Shown here piece by piece: positions 1-6,420 of a stretch of 35,152 bases of DNA; position 1 is the stretch's first letter; every line of letters starts with the position of its first letter. This DNA comes from Lachnospiraceae bacterium (lineage in GTDB: Bacteria > Bacillota > Clostridia > Lachnospirales > Lachnospiraceae): assembly GCA_017540355.1 (NCBI GenBank), contig JAFYBE010000019.1, positions 1 to 35,152 of the forward strand, in the 5' to 3' direction. Below the pieces are notes generated by a model that saw nothing but the letters and a program-made list of their open reading frames with translations, did no database searches and had not been told where the DNA came from. The translations under genes and the position numbers were made by a program.

Positions 1-1
1 G

Positions 2-361
2 CTTAGATTCGACGTACTTGAGGAGTGCATTAAGAGACTTCCCGGATTCCCTATCGTACTTCACGGTTCTTCTTCAGTACCTCAGGAGTTCGTTAAGATG
101 GTTAACCAGTACGGCGGTAACATGCCCGATGCAGTAGGTATTCCTGAGGAGCAGCTCCGTCAGGCAGCTAAGCTTGCTGTATGTAAGATCAATATCGACT
201 CTGATATTCGTCTTGCTATGACAGGTAACATCCGTAAGTACTTCGCTGAGCATCCGGATCACTTCGATCCTCGTCAGTACCTTAAGCCCGCTCGTCAGGC
301 CGTTAAGGACATGGTTGCTCACAAGATCGTTAACGTTCTTGGTTCAGACGGTAAGGCTTGA
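2..361 (+). CDS. fba: Class II fructose-bisphosphate aldolase (3' part, cut by window start)
   Basis: The last 119 codons of a class II (zinc-dependent) fructose-1,6-bisphosphate aldolase, which cleaves or forms fructose-1,6-bisphosphate in glycolysis and gluconeogenesis in the cytoplasm. The reading frame is open from the first base of the window, so the start lies upstream. The visible part holds the family's C-terminal half: the conserved stretch 'LHGSSSVP' near codons 20-27, which in this family carries the last zinc-ligand histidine, and 'KINIDSDIRLAMT' near codons 60-72, a substrate-phosphate and active-site strand of class II aldolases. The C-terminal helix region 'FDPRQYLKPAR' is also typical. 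Two stop codons stand in tandem (TGA at 359-361, then TAG), followed by a clear terminator. The product call is firm; whether the upstream part is intact cannot be seen. Confidence 0.95.
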   Translation, partial: LRFDVLEECIKRLPGFPIVLHGSSSVPQEFVKMVNQYGGNMPDAVGIPEEQLRQAAKLAVCKINIDSDIRLAMTGNIRKYFAEHPDHFDPRQYLKPARQAVKDMVAHKIVNVLGSDGKA

Positions 362-389
362 TAGATTAAGCACATTTAATAATAAGACA

Positions 390-424
390 GGAGAGATGTT
401 ATTCATCTCTCCCGTTTGTTTTAT
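390..424 (+). terminator. Rho-independent terminator of the aldolase gene
   Basis: A 9-bp perfect stem (GGAGAGATG at 390-398 paired with CATCTCTCC at 404-412) closes a 5-base loop and runs into a T-rich tail (414-424). It lies 29 bases after the aldolase stop codon and before the convergent end of the Rrf2 gene. Confidence 0.85.
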
Positions 425-449
425 ATACCGTAACCGCATCCGACAGTTC

Positions 450-845
450 CTATAACAGATCTGAAAGTTTCTTGCTGAGAAAAAAATCACGTACTACTTT
501 GTCATATTCTTCCCACATCGGAAGTGTGCTGCAGGATCCTCTTTTGGGACACGCATATTTGGGATCGGCAAGACAAACCACAGATGACATGGTTCCTTCC
601 ATAAGTTCAATAATCTCCCAGATTGTATATTCTTCAGGCTTTCTACAGAGCTTGTATCCGCCGCCTTTGCCGCTGGCAGCATTTACAAGTCCGCCGGCCA
701 CCATATCCTTGACTATGATCTCCAAATATTTCTTGGATATCTCCTGTCTTGCGGCTATATCCTTAAGCGGTATATACTTACCGTTATCATTGTTCGCCAG
801 ATCTATCATGACGCGAATAGCGTAACGTCCTCTTGTTGATATCAT
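450..845 (-). CDS. Rrf2/IscR-family transcriptional regulator
   Basis: A 131-residue winged-helix repressor of the Rrf2 family. The N-terminal 'STRGRYAIRVMIDLA' and the recognition-helix region around residues 26-58 ('PLKDIAARQEISKKYLEIIV') are the family signature, followed by the wing 'GKGGGYKL'. Three cysteines, C91, C99 and C105 (spacing CX7CX5C), sit where IscR-type members bind an Fe-S cluster, so this is more likely an Fe-S sensor than a cysteine-metabolism CymR type. I chose the ATG at 845 rather than the longer frame from 884, because a GGAAGG ribosome site lies just upstream and the family begins at this residue. It is divergent from nifS and nifU, and two matched palindromes lie between the genes. 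One overlaps its own promoter, suggesting autoregulation. Function by family is firm; the cluster and the target set are inferred. Confidence 0.9.
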   Translation of the reverse strand: MISTRGRYAIRVMIDLANNDNGKYIPLKDIAARQEISKKYLEIIVKDMVAGGLVNAASGKGGGYKLCRKPEEYTIWEIIELMEGTMSSVVCLADPKYACPKRGSCSTLPMWEEYDKVVRDFFLSKKLSDLL

Positions 846-882
846 TTTTTTTCCTTCCGAATATACTGGTTGAATGATTTTC

Positions 883-909
883 ACCTATTATACCTCAGGG
901 TAAATAGGT
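883..909. promoter_or_regulatory. Palindromic operator 1 (likely Rrf2-regulator site)
   Basis: ACCTATT (883-889), 13 bases, then AATAGGT (903-909). The arms are a perfect 7-bp inverted repeat. It covers the -10 and the spacer of the minus-strand promoter of the Rrf2 gene. A second site with the same geometry is centred 39 bp away. Confidence 0.7.
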
Positions 910-916
910 AAATCAA
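887..916 (-). promoter_or_regulatory. Promoter of the Rrf2-family regulator gene
   Basis: Read on the minus strand: TTGATT (complement of 911-916), an 18-base spacer, then TATAAT (complement of 887-892). The -10 ends about 42 bases before the ATG at 845. Operator 1 overlaps the -10 and most of the spacer. Confidence 0.6.
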
Positions 917-921
917 GTAAA

Positions 922-948
922 ACCTATTGACACAGTAGGCGAATAGGA
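922..948. promoter_or_regulatory. Palindromic operator 2 (likely Rrf2-regulator site)
   Basis: ACCTATT (922-928), 13 bases, then AATAGGA (942-948). The arms match over 6 bp and repeat the geometry of operator 1. It overlaps the -35 and spacer of the nifS promoter, so a bound repressor would block nifSU transcription. Confidence 0.7.
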
Positions 949-956
949 AATATAAT
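927..956 (+). promoter_or_regulatory. Promoter of nifS-nifU
   Basis: Consensus -35 TTGACA (927-932), an 18-base spacer and a perfect -10 TATAAT (951-956), about 32 bases before the nifS ATG. The near-perfect match suggests strong transcription when it is not repressed. Confidence 0.8.
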
Positions 957-988
957 ATGAATCACACGAATATGAAAGGAGACTTTTT

Positions 989-2173
989 ATGATATATGCG
1001 GATAATGCGGCAACAACAGCAATGAGCGAAGCGGCGATTGCCAGAATGACTGAAGTTATGAGACAGACCTACGGCAATCCTTCAAGCTTATATTCTATAG
1101 GACAGGAAGCGAAGGAAGTGCTGGAACAGGCAAGGGCTGATATTGCTTCGGTTATAGGTGCAAATCCCAATGAGATAATCTTTACATCCGGAGGAAGTGA
1201 GGCAGATAATCAGGCCATTACATCAGCGGCACGCTTTGGTGCCAAGAAGGGTAAGAAGCACATCATTTCTTCGGCATTTGAGCATCATGCTGTTTTGCAT
1301 ACACTTAATAAGCTTAAGGAAGAGGGATTTGAGATTACGCTTCTTGACGTGCATGAGGACGGACTTATCAGACCCGAAGAAGTTGAGGCGGCTATAAGAG
1401 AAGACACATGTCTTGTTACGATAATGTACGCCAACAACGAGATTGGTACGATTCAGCCGATACGCAAAATCGGTGAGATATGTAAGACAAAGGGAGTGAC
1501 GTTCCATACGGATGCTGTTCAGGCAATGGCACACATCCCCGTTAATGTGGATGATGACAATATCGGGATGTTGTCTGCATCCGCTCATAAGTTCCACGGA
1601 CCTAAGGGCGTCGGTTTTTTATATGTAAGAAAGGGTGTTCCGGTATTTAACCTTATAGAAGGCGGAGCCCAGGAGAGAGGAAAGCGTGCCGGAACAGAGA
1701 ATGTTGCAGGCATTGCTGCTATGGCGGAGGCTTTGAAGGAAGCGACAACCGATATGTCTGAGAAGATGACATCTGTTGCGGCTAAGAGAGATAAGCTTAT
1801 ACAGGGTCTGACAGAGATACCGCATTCCGCACTTAACGGAGACGCAGCTCACAGGTTGCCCGGCAATGTTAATTTCTGCTTCGAGGGAATAGAAGGTGAG
1901 TCGCTACTGCTTTTACTTGACGATAAAGGAATACAGGCTTCGTCAGGAAGTGCATGCACGTCCGGTTCACTTGATCCGAGCCACGTGTTACTGGCTATCG
2001 GAAGGGTTCATGATGTGGCTCACGGCTCGCTTAGGTTAAGCATAAGTGAAGATACTACGGATGAAGACGTTAAGACGATAATAAGCTCTGTGGGAGAGGT
2101 GGTTGAATATCTCAGAAGTTTCTCACCCATATGGCGTGACCTTACGACAGGTAAGAAGCAATTCATATTATAG
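989..2173 (+). CDS. nifS: Cysteine desulfurase (NifS/IscS family)
   Basis: A 394-residue PLP enzyme that takes sulfur from L-cysteine as an enzyme-bound persulfide and hands it to a scaffold protein for Fe-S cluster assembly. The start 'YADNAATT', the PLP-binding lysine K201 in 'SAHKFHGPKG', and the catalytic cysteine C323 in 'SSGSACTSG' are all present. The loop carrying C323 is of the short-spacing, type I (NifS/IscS) kind. The C-terminal 'FSPIWRDL' tail is typical of clostridial NifS. The ATG at 989 follows an AAAGGAG ribosome site at 975-981. It precedes a NifU/IscU-type scaffold gene by 30 bases and very likely shares its transcript. The strong promoter is overlapped by a palindromic operator, so the Rrf2-type regulator next door probably controls it. 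No SufBCD or IscA genes are in view. The naming nifS versus iscS is a matter of convention. Confidence 0.95.
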   Translation: MIYADNAATTAMSEAAIARMTEVMRQTYGNPSSLYSIGQEAKEVLEQARADIASVIGANPNEIIFTSGGSEADNQAITSAARFGAKKGKKHIISSAFEHHAVLHTLNKLKEEGFEITLLDVHEDGLIRPEEVEAAIREDTCLVTIMYANNEIGTIQPIRKIGEICKTKGVTFHTDAVQAMAHIPVNVDDDNIGMLSASAHKFHGPKGVGFLYVRKGVPVFNLIEGGAQERGKRAGTENVAGIAAMAEALKEATTDMSEKMTSVAAKRDKLIQGLTEIPHSALNGDAAHRLPGNVNFCFEGIEGESLLLLLDDKGIQASSGSACTSGSLDPSHVLLAIGRVHDVAHGSLRLSISEDTTDEDVKTIISSVGEVVEYLRSFSPIWRDLTTGKKQFIL

Positions 2174-2203
2174 AAGTGAAATTTATATACAGGAGGAAAA
2201 TAT

Positions 2204-2578
2204 ATGGCACTATACAGTGAAAAGGTAATGGAACATTTTCGTAATCCGCGCAATGTCGGTGTGATAGAAGATGCCGATGGAGTAGGCGAAGTCGGTAATG
2301 CCAAGTGCGGAGACATCATGAAGATGTATCTTAAGATCAATGATGATGAAATAATAGAGGATGTAAAATTCGAGACATTCGGATGCGGAAGTGCAATTGC
2401 ATCAAGTTCGATGGCGACGGAGCTTATTAAAGGTAAACCCGTATCGGAAGCAATGAAGCTTACCAATGCAGCCGTTGCGGAAGCGCTTGACGGGCTTCCG
2501 GATTATAAAATGCACTGTTCGGTTCTTGCTGAAGAGGCCATAAAATCGGCCCTTGATGATTACTATTCCAGGAAATAA
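2204..2578 (+). CDS. nifU: Fe-S cluster assembly scaffold (NifU N-terminal/IscU type)
   Basis: A 124-residue scaffold on which NifS-derived sulfur and iron are assembled into [2Fe-2S] clusters. The three cluster cysteines are C35 ('NAKCGD', with D37), C61 ('FGCGSA') and C105 ('KMHCSVLAEEAI'). The protein consists only of the IscU-like domain; the C-terminal domains of diazotroph NifU are missing, which is normal in clostridia. The usual chaperone-binding 'LPPVK' motif of proteobacterial IscU is replaced here by 'LPDYK', and no hscA/hscB genes are nearby, so cluster release is likely independent of those chaperones. An AGGAGG ribosome site precedes the ATG. The gene ends the two-gene operon with nifS. 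Confidence 0.93.
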   Translation: MALYSEKVMEHFRNPRNVGVIEDADGVGEVGNAKCGDIMKMYLKINDDEIIEDVKFETFGCGSAIASSSMATELIKGKPVSEAMKLTNAAVAEALDGLPDYKMHCSVLAEEAIKSALDDYYSRK

Positions 2579-2718
2579 TTGTTAAAACATGAGTTTACAA
2601 ATTGTTCATAATTAGTTTTCATATTTTTCAAATAGTCAGTACATTTTAGACACTTTTGATATATATACTAGTATCATAAGGTGATGCTAGTAACAAGATA
2701 AAACTTTTTCATAATAAA

Positions 2719-2767
2719 TGCCAAGCACATAAGTGCTTGGCATCCTCCCTTTTAAGGGGTATTTTTT
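2719..2767 (+). terminator. Hairpin plus T-tail after nifU
   Basis: TGCCAAGCAC (2719-2728), loop ATAA, GTGCTTGGCA (2733-2742) form a perfect 10-bp stem. A second short stem (CCCT 2747-2750 with AGGG 2755-2758) leads into six T's (2762-2767). The first hairpin has no direct T-tail, so the pair may act together or the first may stabilise the 3' end of the nifSU transcript. Confidence 0.5.
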
Positions 2768-2797
2768 GACCCCGCAGACTATAATGTCAACAACGAG

Positions 2798-2833
2798 AAA
2801 GGAAGCTGTGGTTCCCCCCACGGCTTCCTTTTT
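2798..2833 (+). terminator. Strong rho-independent terminator
   Basis: AAAGGAAGC at 2798-2806 pairs with GCTTCCTTT at 2823-2831 (8-9 bp), extended inward past one mismatch by GTGG/CCAC, with T's to 2833. It terminates nifSU read-through or an independent small transcript from the region before it. Confidence 0.7.
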
Positions 2834-2952
2834 GATGGTCGTGACAACAGATAGGATTCTAGAAAAACTCCCTTATTCCCTTTTATAAAATTTCTATCCT
2901 ACAATTCCGGACAGATATGAGTAAGAAGCTTACGTGTCCGGCATTGTCCGAC

Positions 2953-3363
2953 CTAAGACCTGGTTTTGTTTATGTTTTTAGCCAGGGATGAAAAGGCCCG
3001 GCTCAGTTTCGTGTTATCCGTATCCAGACGATCCATTCTTTCCGCTAATACTTCCATGTCGTTATGCATTGATATCATTGTGTCGGTGAATCTGTAGAGG
3101 ATATGCGAAGAAGGATCCGTTATATTGGGCAGACTTTCGTTATACAGACTTGCAACATTAGTTTTTAGAGCCGTGGCAATGCATTTAATCTGTACAGCAT
3201 TGGGAATTATCTGGCCGCTTTCGATACGTGAAATGTTTGATGCAGACATATCACACTTTATTCCGAGTTGTTCCTGCGTCATCTTTGCCTGTTCTCTGTA
3301 GTGATATATATTAAAGGCCAAAGAATTAATCAATTCTTTGTATTTCTCATTTCTTTTATTCAC
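2953..3363 (-). CDS. XRE-family helix-turn-helix regulator
   Basis: A 136-residue DNA-binding protein. Residues 10-70 form a Cro/C1-type helix-turn-helix ('REQAKMTQEQLGIKCDMSAS', then 'ISRIESGQIIPN'), where the second helix recognises DNA. The remaining part, about 65 residues, is polar and probably helical ('MEVLAERMDRLDTDNTKLSRA') and could mediate dimerisation. No ligand-binding domain is evident. I chose a GTG start at 3363 because a GGAGG ribosome site lies exactly 7 bases upstream (complement of 3371-3375); the frame is open to 3474 but lacks a ribosome site there. The upstream region contains a large inverted repeat with TGCAC half-sites, possibly its own operator. A -10-like TATACT (complement of 3413-3418) fits a start of transcription about 43 bases before the GTG. 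Its targets are unknown. Confidence 0.85.
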   Translation of the reverse strand: MNKRNEKYKELINSLAFNIYHYREQAKMTQEQLGIKCDMSASNISRIESGQIIPNAVQIKCIATALKTNVASLYNESLPNITDPSSHILYRFTDTMISMHNDMEVLAERMDRLDTDNTKLSRAFSSLAKNINKTRS

Positions 3364-3440
3364 AATTCTACCTCCGTAATCAAAGAAATGCCGTCTGCGG
3401 GATCCTACATCTAGTATACATAATTCTTCGCGGATAATTG

Positions 3441-3475
3441 TGCATGCCGTGCCAAATGTTTGCACGGCGTGCAAA
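3441..3475. promoter_or_regulatory. Nested inverted repeats with TTTGCAC half-sites
   Basis: TGCATGCCGTGC (3441-3452) and GCACGGCGTGCA (3462-3473) are inverted repeats with one mismatch over 12 bp, spaced by 9 bases. The right arm is itself part of a perfect palindrome TTTGCAC-GGC-GTGCAAA (3459-3475). The position, upstream of the XRE -10, fits an operator for a dimeric or tetrameric regulator. Confidence 0.55.
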
Positions 3476-3530
3476 AAGGATTAGTTTTGTTAAAAATGAC
3501 GAAAAGGAAAAGACGCCTTTTTAGATAAAA

Positions 3531-3538
3531 TTGCACAA
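3531..3538. promoter_or_regulatory. TTGCACAA half-site copy
   Basis: TTGCACAA is the reverse complement of the TTGTGCAA copy at 3640-3647 and shares the TTGCAC core of the palindrome at 3459-3475. Confidence 0.35.
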
Positions 3539-3572
3539 AAAAATAGTGCTAAAACTATGGATTTTTTTGTAA

Positions 3573-3592
3573 TTTTCTATTAAAATAGAAAA
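3573..3592. repeat. AT-rich palindrome TTTTCTAT/ATAGAAAA
   Basis: An 8-bp perfect inverted repeat with a 4-base centre, 75 bases before the ATG of the PucR-type regulator. It could be an operator or a weak hairpin in the leader. No strong promoter pair is visible around it. Confidence 0.4.
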
Positions 3593-3639
3593 GGTATGTG
3601 CATTATGGATTTGGAAGAATCCGATTATGCTTATTGTAA

Positions 3640-3647
3640 TTGTGCAA
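3640..3647. promoter_or_regulatory. TTGTGCAA half-site before the PucR-type gene
   Basis: A copy of the TTGCAC/GTGCAA half-site lying 19 bases upstream of the ATG at 3667 and just before its ribosome site. A protein bound here would interfere with transcription of the PucR-type gene or sit at its early leader. Confidence 0.35.
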
Positions 3648-3666
3648 AATAACAAAGGTGAACAAA

Positions 3667-4755
3667 ATGATCTCAAACCAGATATTGCAAAGCACTATAG
3701 AAGGACTCAAGAACATTGCAAGGATCGAGATATGCGTGGTTGATTCCGATGGGAAGATGGTTGCCGCATCAGATCCGTCTCTTGAGCAGTACAGTGCCCA
3801 GGCGGCGGAATTTGCCGTGTCGCCGGCAGACAGCCAGGAACTAAACGGATGCCAGTTCTTTAAGGTAATAGACGAAGGCCAGACCGAGTATGTTCTTATC
3901 GTATCCGGACAGGGTGAAGATCTGTATACTCTGGGTAAAATGGCGGCATTCCAGATTCAGGGACTGTTGGTTGCATATAAGGAGCGTTTTGACAGGGACA
4001 ACTTTATCAAGAACCTCCTTTTGGACAACCTTCTTTTGGTGGACATATTCAGCAGAGCCAAGAAGTTGCACATTCAGCCTGAAGTTCAGAGAGTAGTCAT
4101 CACGATAGAGAATGACATGAACGAAAGCGGAAGAGTGCTCGAGCTCATGCGCACCGGATACGGCAGCAATAACAAGGATTTCATAACGGCCGTTGATGAG
4201 AAAGATGTTATCGTGGTTAAGGAGCTTTCTGAGAGTGAGAAAGAGAGCGATGTTCAGAGATACTGCGATACATACATGAAGTACCTTTCAAGAGAGGGAA
4301 TAGACGGAGTACGTATTGCATACGGTACGATTGTAGAAGAGATTAAAGAGGTCAGTCATTCATATAAGGAAGCCAAGATGGCTCTTGATGTAGGAAGGAT
4401 ATTCTTTGATGACAGAGAGATCATTGCATACAGCGAACTCGGTATAGGAAGACTTATATATCAGCTTCCGATTCCCCTCTGTAAGCTGTTTATCAAAGAG
4501 ATATTCGGAGGACAGAGTCCGGACGATTTCGATGAAGAGACTTTGATGACAATCAATAAGTTCTTTGAGAACAGCCTTAATGTATCAGAGACATCGAGAC
4601 AGCTCTTTATTCACAGGAACACTCTGGTATACAGACTTGATAAGATACAGAAGACAACGGGCCTCGATCTTAGGGTTTTTGAAGATGCAATAACCTTTAA
4701 GATTGCCCTTATGGTTGTTAAATATATGAATTATATGGAGTCACTCGAGTATTGA
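3667..4755 (+). CDS. PucR/CdaR-type transcriptional regulator
   Basis: A 362-residue protein. The C-terminal 60 residues ('FFENSLNVSETSRQLFIHRN', then 'TLVYRLDKIQKTTGLDLR') are the helix-turn-helix of the PucR/CdaR (sugar-diacid regulator) family. The N-terminal 120 residues resemble the diacid-recognition sensor of CdaR proteins, and the middle is the usual linker domain. These proteins are cytoplasmic activators that respond to small carboxylates; the ligand here is unknown. The ATG at 3667 is preferred over 3640 because AAAGGTG at 3654-3660 fits as a ribosome site. The next gene, ftsE, starts only 39 bases downstream, so the regulator may be cotranscribed with the cell-division genes, which is not a usual neighbour. 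It must not be confused with the unrelated YbbR-type CdaR at 23697. Confidence 0.85.
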   Translation: MISNQILQSTIEGLKNIARIEICVVDSDGKMVAASDPSLEQYSAQAAEFAVSPADSQELNGCQFFKVIDEGQTEYVLIVSGQGEDLYTLGKMAAFQIQGLLVAYKERFDRDNFIKNLLLDNLLLVDIFSRAKKLHIQPEVQRVVITIENDMNESGRVLELMRTGYGSNNKDFITAVDEKDVIVVKELSESEKESDVQRYCDTYMKYLSREGIDGVRIAYGTIVEEIKEVSHSYKEAKMALDVGRIFFDDREIIAYSELGIGRLIYQLPIPLCKLFIKEIFGGQSPDDFDEETLMTINKFFENSLNVSETSRQLFIHRNTLVYRLDKIQKTTGLDLRVFEDAITFKIALMVVKYMNYMESLEY

Positions 4756-4794
4756 TTTCATAGTATAAAGATACCGGTATAAAGGAGAAAAACA

Positions 4795-5529
4795 TTGGCT
4801 TTAGGTAAGAAAAAAACCAAACGACAAATGGCAGAAGATGAACTTATAGTGCTTGATAACGTCACCAAAACTTATGCGACGGGTTCACCTGCACTTAACG
4901 GAGTAAGCTTGACTGTCAAGAAGGGAGAATTCGTCTTCATTGTGGGCGACAGCGGATCCGGCAAATCTACGCTTATCAAACTTTTGTTGAGAGAGCTGAC
5001 ACCGACGTCAGGTGAGATATATGTCAATAACATTAATCTCGGAAGATTAAGACACAGACAGGTTCCGAAATACAGAAGGAATCTCGGTGTCGTATTCCAG
5101 GATTTCCGACTTTTAAAGGACCGTAACGTATATGAGAATGTGGCGTTCGCTCAGAGAATAGTGCAGACTCCGGGCAGACTCATTAAGCGTAATGTGCCCG
5201 CAATTTTATCCATAGTCGGACTTGCCGGCAAGTATAAGGCTAAGCCCAAGGAGTTATCCGGCGGTGAGCAGCAGAGAGTTGCACTTGCCAGAGCACTTAT
5301 CAATAAGCCGCCGATACTGCTGTGTGACGAGCCGACAGGTAACCTTGACCCGCGTAACTCATGGGAGATAATGAAGCTTTTGGAGCAGATTAATAAGAGA
5401 GGAACCACGATTCTTGTCGTTACTCATAACAGAGAGATAGTCAATGAGATGCAGAAGAGAGTCGTGACCATGAAGAAGGGCGTAATAGTCAGCGACGAAG
5501 AGGAAGGAGGCTATATCGATGAGAATTAG
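4795..5529 (+). CDS. ftsE: Cell-division ATP-binding protein FtsE
   Basis: A 244-residue ABC-type ATPase that pairs with FtsX at the division site and drives septal peptidoglycan hydrolysis by a partner enzyme. Walker A 'GDSGSGKST' is at residues 51-59, followed by the Q-loop ('VVFQDFRLL'), the signature 'LSGGEQQRVALARAL' and Walker B 'ILLCDEPTGNLD', then the switch histidine in 'VVTHNRE'. The start is a TTG at 4795, supported by AAGGAG about 8 bases upstream; the next ATG, at 4828, has no ribosome site but begins nearer the usual family start, so it remains possible. The gene overlaps ftsX by 11 bases, indicating translational coupling. Confidence 0.95.
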   Translation: MALGKKKTKRQMAEDELIVLDNVTKTYATGSPALNGVSLTVKKGEFVFIVGDSGSGKSTLIKLLLRELTPTSGEIYVNNINLGRLRHRQVPKYRRNLGVVFQDFRLLKDRNVYENVAFAQRIVQTPGRLIKRNVPAILSIVGLAGKYKAKPKELSGGEQQRVALARALINKPPILLCDEPTGNLDPRNSWEIMKLLEQINKRGTTILVVTHNREIVNEMQKRVVTMKKGVIVSDEEEGGYIDEN

Positions 5530-6415
5530 TACTTTCTTCTATACATTAAGACAGGGTGTGCGCAACATGTTCAGGAATGCCTGGTTCTCGCTGGCATCAA
5601 TTGCGACAATAGCGTCATGTCTTTTGCTTTTCGGTATTTTTTATTCGGTTGTGGCTAACTTCCAGAATATCGTGAAGCGTGCTGAGGCCGGAGTTGCAGT
5701 TACGGTTTTCTTCGATGAAGGCTTAAGTGATGAGGAGAAGCAGCACATCGGAGAACTAATACTTGATCGTAAGGAAGTTGACAAGATTAATTTCATCTCT
5801 GCCGATGAGGCTTGGGAGAGCTTTAAGGATGAATACCTCGGAGAGTATTCGGATGGGTTCACGGAGAATCCGTTGGAAGATTCGGAGAACTACGAGATAT
5901 ATATGAAGGATATCTCGCTGCAGTCTTCGCTTGTGACTTATCTTAACACCATACCCGGAGTCAGACAGGTCAACAGTTCGCAACAGACGGCGGATGCACT
6001 GACGGGAGCGAACCGCCTGATCAGTTACATTTCCCTGGGTATCATAGGTATACTTCTGGCGGTATCAATATTCCTTATAAGCAACACCGTAATGATAGGT
6101 ATCTCAGTTCGTAAGGAAGAGATAGGAATCATGAAATACATAGGCGCCACGGACTTCTTCGTAAGAGCTCCGTTCGTGGTCGAAGGTCTTTTGATCGGTG
6201 TTATCGGAGCAGCGATACCTCTTGGTATCATTTACTTCATATACATTAATGCTCTTGATATCATAATGGAGCGTTTTACCGAGATAGGTTCCATACTTCA
6301 GTTCCTTCCCGTTGAGACAATATTTGCCACATTGATTCCTGTATCTTTAGGTATCGGAGCCGGCATCGGTCTGGTGGGAAGTTTTATAACAGTCAGGAAG
6401 CATCTGAGGGTTTGA
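5519..6415 (+). CDS. ftsX: Cell-division permease-like protein FtsX
   Basis: A 298-residue membrane protein. A first membrane segment at about residues 20-45 is followed by a roughly 130-residue extracellular domain, then three more membrane segments ('ISYISLGIIGILLAVSIFLI' region near 165-195, 'VVEGLLIGVIGAAIPLGIIYF' near 215-240, and one near the C-terminus). This is the FtsX topology. The extracellular domain contacts a peptidoglycan hydrolase of the PcsB/CwlO/EnvC type, and such a gene follows directly. GGAGG inside the end of ftsE serves as ribosome site. The stop overlaps the start region of the hydrolase gene. The three genes are therefore one module. Confidence 0.95.
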   Translation: MRISTFFYTLRQGVRNMFRNAWFSLASIATIASCLLLFGIFYSVVANFQNIVKRAEAGVAVTVFFDEGLSDEEKQHIGELILDRKEVDKINFISADEAWESFKDEYLGEYSDGFTENPLEDSENYEIYMKDISLQSSLVTYLNTIPGVRQVNSSQQTADALTGANRLISYISLGIIGILLAVSIFLISNTVMIGISVRKEEIGIMKYIGATDFFVRAPFVVEGLLIGVIGAAIPLGIIYFIYINALDIIMERFTEIGSILQFLPVETIFATLIPVSLGIGAGIGLVGSFITVRKHLRV

Positions 6416-6420
6416 TTTGT

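Larger units (their letters stand above)
2579..2952. other. Intergenic region rich in hairpins (374 bases)
   Basis: There is no coding frame I would support here. The first 130 bases are very AT-rich. Then follow a 10-bp perfect hairpin (2719-2742), a short CCCT/AGGG hairpin with a T6 tail (2747-2767), a strong GC-rich hairpin with a T-tail (2798-2833), and two imperfect longer-range inverted repeats: TAGGAT/ATCCTA arms near 2852-2902 and CCGGACA/TGTCCGG arms at 2907-2941. Several terminators for the convergent ends of nifU and the XRE gene would explain part of this. A small RNA is possible. Confidence 0.6.
3364..3666. other. Divergent regulatory region between the XRE and PucR-type genes (303 bases)
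   Basis: There is no gene here. It contains a nested inverted repeat (3441-3473), a perfect palindrome (3459-3475), further copies of the same half-site (3531-3538 and 3640-3647) and an AT-rich palindrome (3573-3592). The promoter of the XRE gene probably lies near 3413-3440. I find no convincing -35/-10 pair for the PucR-type gene. Confidence 0.6.

Noticed and set aside
2780-2785. TATAAT within the intergenic region as a promoter -10
   Set aside because: The only -35-like TTGACC (2766-2771) is 8 bases away, too close for a sigma-A-type promoter.
6412-6420. TTG start for the PcsB-like gene
   Set aside because: The GAGGG ribosome site is 1-2 bases away, too close. The ATG at 6421 has normal spacing and a good signal peptide start.
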